Below, one piece after another: positions 25,677 to 33,100 of a stretch of 64,000 bases of DNA. Source of the stretch: Phycisphaeraceae bacterium. Lineage in GTDB: Bacteria; Planctomycetota; Phycisphaerae; Phycisphaerales; Phycisphaeraceae. The notes below the pieces were generated by a model that saw nothing but the letters and a program-made list of their open reading frames with translations, had not been told where the DNA came from and did not search any database. The translations under genes and the position numbers were made by a program. The number at the start of each line of letters is the position of its first letter. Position 1 is the stretch's first letter. Location: the NCBI GenBank assembly GCA_020849625.1, contig JADLFV010000046.1:1-64000 (forward strand). The letters are read 5' to 3'.

Positions 25677-27089
25677 CTAGGATTCTAACAGCAATCTGAT
25701 AGCAAGATTGTTATCGTGATTAAGGCTAATAGCCTCCACGTACAAGTCTCTTTGCTGCTCGCGATTAGCAATACAATTCATTGCTTGCCCAGTTTTAAAT
25801 TCAGATGCCAAAAGTTGTCCAAGCCCACGGCCCACAACATAACGCACCTGTTCAATGTACCGCTCTGGTAATTCCACGTCATCTGAGTCAGCAGTTCCTT
25901 CTTTTTTTTGCAGGCTAATATATTCAATAAGCAATATTTTTGCCACAGCCATGTTCCATTCGTCCATGTTGCCATTGGCAATCTCAAGTGCGTGCTTAGC
26001 GTATTGAACAGCCTTCGCTAAACAGATCTTCAATTCTTCTAGATTTTGGGGGCGGGCTTTTCGTATATGCTCAGACTTTTCATGATACAGACGAGCAAGG
26101 TGTATCCATACATAGCAGCTCGTTGGACGTTCACTCTTGGCATCGCAAAGGCATTCATAGGCGCTTTGCCAAAGACGATACCATTCGTTTTCTTCACTAC
26201 GGACAACATGATTCGGAAGCCTTTGGACTTGCTTGAGTTTTAATTCTGCTAATCTCAAGTTTGCTTCAAAAATTCGCTGATCTTTTCCACGCAGTGATGT
26301 ATAGGAACTTATTGCTCCAGGTAGATCGTGATGCACCTCTAACAAATCTGATGCTGTTTTTAACTGTTGAACTATTTCCGGAGTAGGTGGACGATAGCTG
26401 CCTGGCAAAGGGACGGGTTCAGCGTGCGGGCGATTATTTTCTGGTGATGGTTTTGTTACGCCATAAAGCCGTTGGACACCAGGTATCCCACGAAGTAGGC
26501 GATCGTACGGCCCCTTGCAGTCGCACTCGAACGGCACAGTGCTTTGGCGTTCCAAACGATTTGCACAATCCCAAGTACTCTCGCTAATCACGATATGCAT
26601 TGGCAGTGCAAGACCACAAAGACGAGCAGCATAATCAACGGTACTGCCTTGTGGATCTTCTGTCTCGTTATCGCGTAATTTCAACATCCATACCTTACCT
26701 GCATGAATACCGATACGAGTTTGTATACGAAAATCCCACTCAGAGTCAGGTATACTCGCGTTGTACATATCCAATTGCATTATCGCATTTAACCCAGACA
26801 TAATCGCGTGTTCTGCAGCATCGGGGCCCTCAAAATAACCCATTACGCCATCACCAAGAAGCTTCACAACCGTCCCCGGGTGAGAGTAATCTGTTTCGGC
26901 TTCAATACATGTACGGATAATTCGATTGTGCTCAAACGGCTTGATCGCGCCCTTAATAGGGCCGTGTTTGTACTTGAATGAAGTTGAAGCACTCAGATCA
27001 GCGAAGAACACAACCACTTCCTTGTGATCGTTTTCAAACTGCCTTTCCAGCGCACGATATGTCTCGAAGAGTTGTCCGTCTTGTGCCAT
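25677..27089 (-). CDS. Class III nucleotide cyclase with TPR-like C-terminus (copy 1)
   Basis: A 470-residue protein. The cyclase domain (about 20-205) has both metal Asp residues (FFADLSAST and KLLGDGVMGYF), the Lys before GDG and the Asp of EDPQGSTVD (the pair associated with adenine selection), and TRIGIHAGKV. The transition-state Arg is present (DYAARL), but the usual Asn of VNxAxRL is Asp. The C-terminal ~240 residues are helical repeats (LEVHHDLPGAISSYTSLRGK, CYVWIHLARLYHEKSEH), with no transmembrane segment or receptor domain. Likely a cytosolic cNMP synthase. Paralogous to 55178-56614 and convergent with a conserved small gene. A Pycsar-like defence role is possible but unproven. Confidence 0.8.
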   Translation of the reverse strand: MAQDGQLFETYRALERQFENDHKEVVVFFADLSASTSFKYKHGPIKGAIKPFEHNRIIRTCIEAETDYSHPGTVVKLLGDGVMGYFEGPDAAEHAIMSGLNAIMQLDMYNASIPDSEWDFRIQTRIGIHAGKVWMLKLRDNETEDPQGSTVDYAARLCGLALPMHIVISESTWDCANRLERQSTVPFECDCKGPYDRLLRGIPGVQRLYGVTKPSPENNRPHAEPVPLPGSYRPPTPEIVQQLKTASDLLEVHHDLPGAISSYTSLRGKDQRIFEANLRLAELKLKQVQRLPNHVVRSEENEWYRLWQSAYECLCDAKSERPTSCYVWIHLARLYHEKSEHIRKARPQNLEELKICLAKAVQYAKHALEIANGNMDEWNMAVAKILLIEYISLQKKEGTADSDDVELPERYIEQVRYVVGRGLGQLLASEFKTGQAMNCIANREQQRDLYVEAISLNHDNNLAIRLLLES

Positions 27090-27396
27090 GACACCGCTCT
27101 CAAAAGAAGTGACCCGGTCAAGCCCCCGCTACGTGACGAATCGAAGGCACAGTGATTGTCCTACTCCAGACCAACGGCGTCAACAGCGAGGTTTGGGGGC
27201 GATTAGGTTACCCTGGTACCGGGGCGCCACACACAAGCTGGGCAGCTTGCCTTCATTCGCCCCGTTGCACAGGGGTGATCCGTCAATACTTTGAGGCAGG
27301 CACGGGAGCGTACCCTGCCTCTAACATCTAGACTACTTGACACACCGAACATAACCCTATACATTTTAAATAACCATTTATCTCCGGAGCCAAATC
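27090..27396. other. Hairpin-dense region between cyclase and ubiquitin-like operon
   Basis: Four successive inverted repeats lie at 27211-27321: CCCTGGTACCGGGG (27211-27224), AAGCTG-GG-CAGCTT (27235-27248), CCCC/GGGG (27260-27275) and GAGGCAGG/CCTGCCTC (27293-27321). No open frame is supported. They precede the small Pro-rich gene at 27397 and could be a structured leader, an attenuator or an independent RNA. Confidence 0.4.
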
Positions 27397-27561
27397 ATGG
27401 GAAAACACGAACAAGGTAAGCCCGATAGCACACCAGGCCACGGCCCACCCAATAACCCCGGAAACCATGGGAAGCCTCCACATCAACCGCCAGGTCCCCC
27501 ACACCATCCACCAGGTCCACCCAATCCACCACGACCTCCAAAGAAGCGCGACGTCGGATGA
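27397..27561 (+). CDS. 54-residue Pro/His-rich protein ending in Gly, head of the E2-E1-JAB operon
   Basis: ATG at 27397 with GGAG nine bases upstream. The product starts MGKHEQGKPDSTPGHGPPNN, continues with PPG/PPH/PPN repeats, and ends KKRDVG. The stop overlaps the E2-like start as ATGA, so it is translationally coupled. Too short for a beta-grasp fold, yet it occupies the position of the ubiquitin-like gene in comparable operons and ends in glycine, as conjugated modifiers do. It could be a degenerate or non-beta-grasp modifier, a leader peptide, or the target tail. Below common ORF length cut-offs. Confidence 0.6.
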   Translation: MGKHEQGKPDSTPGHGPPNNPGNHGKPPHQPPGPPHHPPGPPNPPRPPKKRDVG

Positions 27562-28478
27562 GCGGAAAGCTATGGTGGGAGCTATTCCCCGACAGGCTTG
27601 GATACGAATTGGCTGCACTCGATGCCGCCAAGATTAGTTACCAACGTGATGAACAGGCTTTTGCAGAAGGTATACTGCGACTTCAACTTCAGTTCACACT
27701 CGATGGTGATACGGTTGAGTTGTACGCCATATTTCCTGACCTTTATCCGTACTTTCGGTTCGAGCTAGAGGCGCCGAACTTATACCTTCCCCATCATCAA
27801 AATCCTTTTCAGAAAAATCTTTGCCTACTTGGGCGTTCGACTGAATTGTGGAACACAAGCGACTGTTTGGCTAAATTCATCACCGAGCGACTTCCCTTAA
27901 CAATAAAAGCTGGTCTAAGTGATACCGTGGATGAGGTAACGACTCTCGAACAGCATCAGGCAGAGCCATATGCTGACTATTACTCCTATCAATTCGGGAC
28001 AGCGATCATTGTCAGTAGCGACTGGAAAATTGATGATCACATCACTTCTGGAACATTAATTCTCGGACTCAACAAATCACTATCTAATCCGTTACATGCG
28101 GCGGTATTGGAAATCCATGATGAGGAAGCTAATACCATAGCCCAAGCAAATGATCGTTTGGCAAACACATATGCCAAAGGTAGAGTTGCGGTACGTTGGG
28201 TGAGACTGGCACAACCCCCTGAGCAAAACTCGCCAGAATTCATATTCAACCATTGTCGTAGTTTAGATCAATTCCCAAGCAAGACTGAGAGCTACCCTAC
28301 AAATGAAGGAAGGCTTCAAATATGTGCCGCACTGTTTCCCGAAGAAATTCGCAACTGGAGGCAACTCGAAGACGGGTGGCTGTTTTCGTGTCGAATAGAG
28401 CACCCTGATTCCTGGGAGATATGGAAAAAAGACCAAAGAACTCGGCACAGACCCAAACGGCGCAAAAGAAGCCGCTAA
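27558..28478 (+). CDS. E2-like (ubiquitin-conjugating fold) protein
   Basis: A 306-residue protein. Residues ~1-110 resemble bacterial E2/UBC-like domains: LYAIFPDLYPYFRFELEAPN, then LPHHQNPFQKNLCLLGRSTE. The candidate catalytic Cys is C89 after the HxN/P-rich stretch. The C-terminal ~190 residues form a second domain of unknown type ending in a strongly basic tail (RHRPKRRKRSR). Overlaps the small Pro-rich gene by four bases and the E1 gene by 58 bases. With E1 and JAB it fits bacterial ubiquitin-like conjugation operons such as the Bil family, some of which act against phage. Confidence 0.75.
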   Translation: MSGKLWWELFPDRLGYELAALDAAKISYQRDEQAFAEGILRLQLQFTLDGDTVELYAIFPDLYPYFRFELEAPNLYLPHHQNPFQKNLCLLGRSTELWNTSDCLAKFITERLPLTIKAGLSDTVDEVTTLEQHQAEPYADYYSYQFGTAIIVSSDWKIDDHITSGTLILGLNKSLSNPLHAAVLEIHDEEANTIAQANDRLANTYAKGRVAVRWVRLAQPPEQNSPEFIFNHCRSLDQFPSKTESYPTNEGRLQICAALFPEEIRNWRQLEDGWLFSCRIEHPDSWEIWKKDQRTRHRPKRRKRSR

Positions 28479-29353
28479 CAAGACGGTTCTCTGGCTACCT
28501 GGCTAGGTCATACTACGCCTCTCCAGATGATCTCGCCTTGCGTGTTCCAGAATTGCAGCCGCTCCGCAACACAACTATCGTGGTCGTTGGTCTCGGTTGC
28601 TTGGGCGCTCCAAGTGTTCTGGAATTCGCAAAAGCTGGCGTGGGTCACATTCGACTCGTCGATCATGACGACGTCGATCCGGCTACTACAGTTCGGTGGC
28701 CCATCGGATTCAGTGCTTCAGGGAAGCAAAAGGCTCAAGCTCTTCACGATTACATTCAAGATAATTACCCCTACACTGAATCAACACCGCATCATCTCCG
28801 AATCGGAGCAATCCGACAGCCTGGCCACAAGTCTCCATCACAAACAACTATTGTGGACGAAATTATCAATGGAGCGAGTTTGATCTACGATGCAACTGCC
28901 GAACTCGGCGTGCAGCACTTTTTGAGCGACTACGCCTGGGAAAAAGGCATCACATATATTGGAGTGTCCGGCACAATGGGTGGTTGGGGCGGCAAAGTGT
29001 TTCGCGTCCGGCCCCACCACGGCAGTGGGTGCTGGTTTTGCTACAGACTCCTGTGTCACGAAGGTACGATAAAGGAACCACCAAGCGCACCAGTTAATGA
29101 ACCCCTTGTCCAGCCTATAGGATGTGCAGACCCTACTTTTACAGGTGCAGGCTTTGACATGCTGCAAATAGGTTTAGCTGGAGTTAGACTGGCAGTTTCT
29201 ACGCTTTGCGAAGGAGTGTCTTCGGGATACCCACCAAGTGATTGGGATGCAATTCACATTCGCCTGCGTGCCGACAATGGAAGCCTCATCCCTCCGTCTT
29301 ATACTGCACACATGATCCTTCCTCACCGCGACTGCCAAATTGACCATGACTAA
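28421..29353 (+). CDS. E1-like ThiF-family activating enzyme
   Basis: A 310-residue E1 domain: VVVGLGCLGAPSVLEFAKAG (ATP loop), HIRLVDHDDVDPATTVRWPI, and GASLIYDATAELGVQHFLSD. A Cys-rich insert GSGCWFCYRLLC may bind zinc. PIGCADPTFTGAGFDMLQI is the conserved region around the candidate catalytic Cys in bacterial E1s of E2/JAB operons. Ribosome site GGGAG precedes the ATG, within the end of the E2 gene. Predicted to adenylate the C-terminus of a small modifier and pass it to the E2-like protein. Confidence 0.85.
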   Translation: MEKRPKNSAQTQTAQKKPLTRRFSGYLARSYYASPDDLALRVPELQPLRNTTIVVVGLGCLGAPSVLEFAKAGVGHIRLVDHDDVDPATTVRWPIGFSASGKQKAQALHDYIQDNYPYTESTPHHLRIGAIRQPGHKSPSQTTIVDEIINGASLIYDATAELGVQHFLSDYAWEKGITYIGVSGTMGGWGGKVFRVRPHHGSGCWFCYRLLCHEGTIKEPPSAPVNEPLVQPIGCADPTFTGAGFDMLQIGLAGVRLAVSTLCEGVSSGYPPSDWDAIHIRLRADNGSLIPPSYTAHMILPHRDCQIDHD

Positions 29354-29843
29354 CCTTAACTTAGATACTGCATGGTTAAATCATGATGCAGTTGAGTGCA
29401 TGATCGCTGAAGCAGACTCGAAAGCACCTAATGAAACTGGTGGCGTCCTGATGGGGTACTTTGTACAACCGAACAATACACCAGTTATATTGTGGTCTGG
29501 TAGACCAGGTCCCAAAGCTGTGCATCTGCCAAGCTACTACGGACCGGATTATGTTTTCGATGAGTTACAAATCGCTGACGTTTATCAGAAATCAGGACGA
29601 CAACTAACCTACATTGGAGATTGGCATACACATCCAGCTACTGTTCCCCACCTAAGTCGCCGTGACAAACGGACGCTTCGTCGCATCGCAACGTATAGAG
29701 CAGCAAGGGTCACCGCGCCGATTATGCTGATCTTAGTATTTGACAATGGTTGGAATCCAGTTATTTGGCAAGGCGCAATTTGTCGTCAGATATATTGGCG
29801 AACGACGCTTTCTCTTACGCAGTTGCCGATATCCATCTTTTGA
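29346..29843 (+). CDS. JAB/JAMM-family isopeptidase-like metalloprotease
   Basis: About 165 residues from the ATG at 29346, overlapping the E1 stop. The full JAMM signature is visible: Glu in NETGGVLMGY, the HxH of GDWHTHP, and Ser/Asp of HLSRRD with the exact HxHx7SxxD spacing. Such enzymes cleave ubiquitin-like modifiers from targets or mature the precursor. It completes an E2-E1-JAB set. The last 20 residues are less conserved-looking. Confidence 0.85.
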   Translation: MTNLNLDTAWLNHDAVECMIAEADSKAPNETGGVLMGYFVQPNNTPVILWSGRPGPKAVHLPSYYGPDYVFDELQIADVYQKSGRQLTYIGDWHTHPATVPHLSRRDKRTLRRIATYRAARVTAPIMLILVFDNGWNPVIWQGAICRQIYWRTTLSLTQLPISIF

Positions 29844-30174
29844 TGACGTGTCGTGCTTTTCCGCTCTCTCGAATATCATACGCCAACTCCCGGAAATACC
29901 TTCTCCCCCTCTGCCTTGAGCCGCCTGGCCTGTTCAAGTTCAGACAGGATTCTTGAAGCCTGCGTTACCGTTACCCCCAATGCCTCCATCACCAGCCGGA
30001 AAACCCGATCGAGCGTCGCCGTATCCAGGCACCCACGCGCCCCGCTCAACGACGAGTGGTCCGTCGTCTCCTCTGTCATCGTAGCCAGGAACCGACGCAG
30101 GCCCAGCATCTATGCTAACCCGCTGTGACTGGCTCGCATGTGTCAGTTCATCTGAGAGCACTAATAGTTCATTC
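29844..30174. other. Gap between the JAB gene and the large STAND-like gene
   Basis: A GC-rich stretch unlike its AT-rich neighbours. The only coding-like frame is on the minus strand (29876-30079), listed separately with low confidence. No repeat or terminator with a clear T-tract was found. Confidence 0.35.
29876..30079 (-). CDS. Possible small helical protein or gene fragment
   Basis: From an ATG at 30079 the frame gives 67 residues, MTEETTDHSSLSGARGCLDT then LDRVFRLVMEALGVTVTQAS and ILSELEQARRLKAEGEKVF. The amphipathic helices look coding, but there is no ribosome site and no recognised family. It may be the remnant of a GC-rich gene carried in by recombination. Confidence 0.3.
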   Translation of the reverse strand: MTEETTDHSSLSGARGCLDTATLDRVFRLVMEALGVTVTQASRILSELEQARRLKAEGEKVFPGVGV

Positions 30175-33100
30175 CTATCGTCTTTGCTTAAGATCTCGAT
30201 CACGCTTTAGTTTATCGTCGTGCTTTTCAATCTTGCGATTGAGTAGGCGGCATTTGATAGGGTGTAGATTCGCCATTTCTTCCGCGAATCCTAGGGAGTC
30301 GCCAACATTATTAAGCAAAAGAGGATCTACGAGATCAACCACCGATTCGAGTGTCACATATCGATTGTTCACAGTGGCCTTGGCGAGTTCTACAAGTCGT
30401 CGAGCTTGTACTTCACGACCTCGACGTACATGGGCATCGACCGCAGTGGAAAAGACACTACTGTCTCGCTCTGCGTCAATAATATTAAGTAGAGTGGAAT
30501 CAATTCTCTCATGCTGTAGCGAAAGCCAACCCGTTACTTCCAATGCTGCGGCACGGTACTTCGGGTCTGCGCGAGTACAGCGTGGAATTATCCACTGTAA
30601 TACTTCGTCAACTGTCAGATGCCGACGTAGCATTAGGCAAATGTATCTACGCACCTCAAGATCGCGCTCATGAGGCAGTTGGTCGAACAGGTATTCTAGC
30701 CCTTGGGGACGGTCAATATCAATCAGAATGGAAGGGAGATATTCCCGGTCCCGCTCCCATTCTGACCACGCAGCAATTGCGACTCGAAAGGCGTAACTGG
30801 GATTTGTTTTGGCAAGGCCGCGGATCGCATTTGCTGCCGAACCTCGAACAAAGCCAACAGACTTAGCAGTTCTATCCAGTAAGTCGTGGACGTCCTCGCG
30901 CGAACTGTATCCTATAACTTCGAGGGCTTGACTGGATAGCAGCAATCTTGAGTTATTGATAATCCGATCAGCCAGGCGGTCGAGCAAAGCGTCACGTCCG
31001 TCTTGTTCGTAACACAGCCAGACCGCGATCCGTATGTGCTCTTGGGCAGTGCCTTGCTGAAATATGCCCGCGAACTCTTGGATCGCAACTGCGCGATTAA
31101 TACTTGCCAAAAGATTTATAGCCTCAATACAAGTACCGGTGTGATTGAGATACGGCCTTATGCTATCCAGATCTATGTCAGTTACGCCGCATATTCTCAG
31201 TGCCTTCAAGACCGCAGTGGCAATGCTAGCATCGGGAGCAACCGTCCCGAGCATTTTCTGAAGAAAGGCGCTCGCTCGTTTGTGTTTTGTCGATGCTAGT
31301 AAGTAGAGCAATGGCCATGATTCTCTTCCACGGTTCTCGCAGACCTCGATCAATCGAGAGAGCAAGTCGTCTGATATTTTAAGCGGCTCGCCGACGATGT
31401 CTTCTGCATTGCCAAGGAATGACAATAATCGATTTTCTGAGAGTGCGTCAATTGCTACTTCAATTTCACCAAGAGCAATTAGGCTTTGCACTGCTGTACC
31501 TGAATCAATCTGATGTTGTGTGTCGGCTGCTTTAACGTGATCTATTGCAAAAGCTGTCTCGGCCAGCAGTCGCTTTGTTTCATTATCACTAGAAACAACT
31601 GCCCACTGCGTACCGAGGTGCCAGCGTTTCCCATAGTCAGCTCTTAGTTCTTGATTGATTACCTGCGCAAATCCTGTCCCGCCAATCTTGAGGAGAATGC
31701 TGAGAGCATTCACGATCTCGGCATTGAAGTTTACATGATTCCATTGTTTTGACCAGTTAATTGCTGCAGTTGTTAGCTTGGCTTCAAAATTAGTGTTAGC
31801 CAGTGTGCGATACTTGGCAAGAGAATCGGGCGAGCTGACTTTGGCTAACAAATCTAAAGGCAAGTACAAAGGGTGTTGTCGTGGTTCTTCTTGACCATTC
31901 AAGTGGCGATCTAAGAGGCGCTCCAGCTCGTTGGCCATCAATTCTAGAGTATTGGGATCAATAAGGTGTTCATTGCCCTGATAATACATCGCCGTCTTGA
32001 ATGGCCGTTCAGAGGTGACCATTTGGCGTCGTATTGCTTCGCGGGTGTGATCGGGATCAGCTATCATCAGTCTGGGAAGCCAATGATACCGCATCATATA
32101 GGCTTCATTGCGTATAAGCTTCTCAATGAGTTCTATTGCACGTGTCGGATGAAGCTGAGCAAGGGTGCTGAATGCGAATCCTTTGTCGTGGCCATTTGAC
32201 GTACTCAATATCCACGCCTCAAGCCGCGGAATCTCGGTCATGTCGTGGAAACGTCGAATGCAAGCAATGAGGGGGCGATGCGCCACGTGTTGTAGGGACT
32301 CAATTAAGTGTGATTTGATCTGAGGCCACTCGGCATCAGCCGTACCCTCCGGGGAAGCAGCTAACAGCCACGCCAATTCCTTAAGTGAGGGATCGGATGA
32401 GTCTGATGTTCGAATCTTTTCAAGAAGCCACTGCAGATTCGCTGCTGTTGTGGCGCGCATAACCTGATTGCCGCGTTCATACTCGCGATATGGTCTTTCC
32501 TTGACTGGAAGTTCATCAAGAAGTCGGCTTATGCTCTTATGTCGATCCCAGATAATATCAATAACAGATGCCAGCGGCCGTTCCGCTAGTATCTCCATCG
32601 CGGCAGCCTGAAGTTCAGCGCAATCGTCTTCGATCCACGACTGCACATGAGCGTCGCACTGTGCCGGAGAGTCGCGGGATATTTTGAGCACACAATCATT
32701 GACATAAGAGGGTAGCGGATTCCATTGCTTACCTGTCGTGTCGCGAAGCCTATGTTCGAGGACCGGCAGCACCCGGTATCCGATCGACGAAACAATTACG
32801 CGATATATTTCGCCGCAGTCGTGGTTATATTTGAAATGTTCGTCAATTGCCGCCATCACTGCTGCCGCATCTTTAATGTCCTCGTGATTGTCGCTGCGCG
32901 TCAACAGCCAGAGGACGTCGCCCAAGACATAGCCAAGGTGGGTATCTTTGCCGGGGACGATATGATCGCGAGAATTTACAACGCGACTTGTGAAGTCGTG
33001 TTTGTTAACTGTCTGTGTATGCCTACCGTCTCGACGCCAAGCCACGAGTGCCTCGGCGATTAGCCAGTTGAGCAGGCGATCGTGCCAGACTGCTGCATGT

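Noticed and set aside
25677-27089. Calling the cyclase a Pycsar PycC
   Set aside because: No PycTIR or PycTM-type effector lies beside it, the base-selecting residues look adenine-like, and a TPR region is fused. Only a general analogy is justified.
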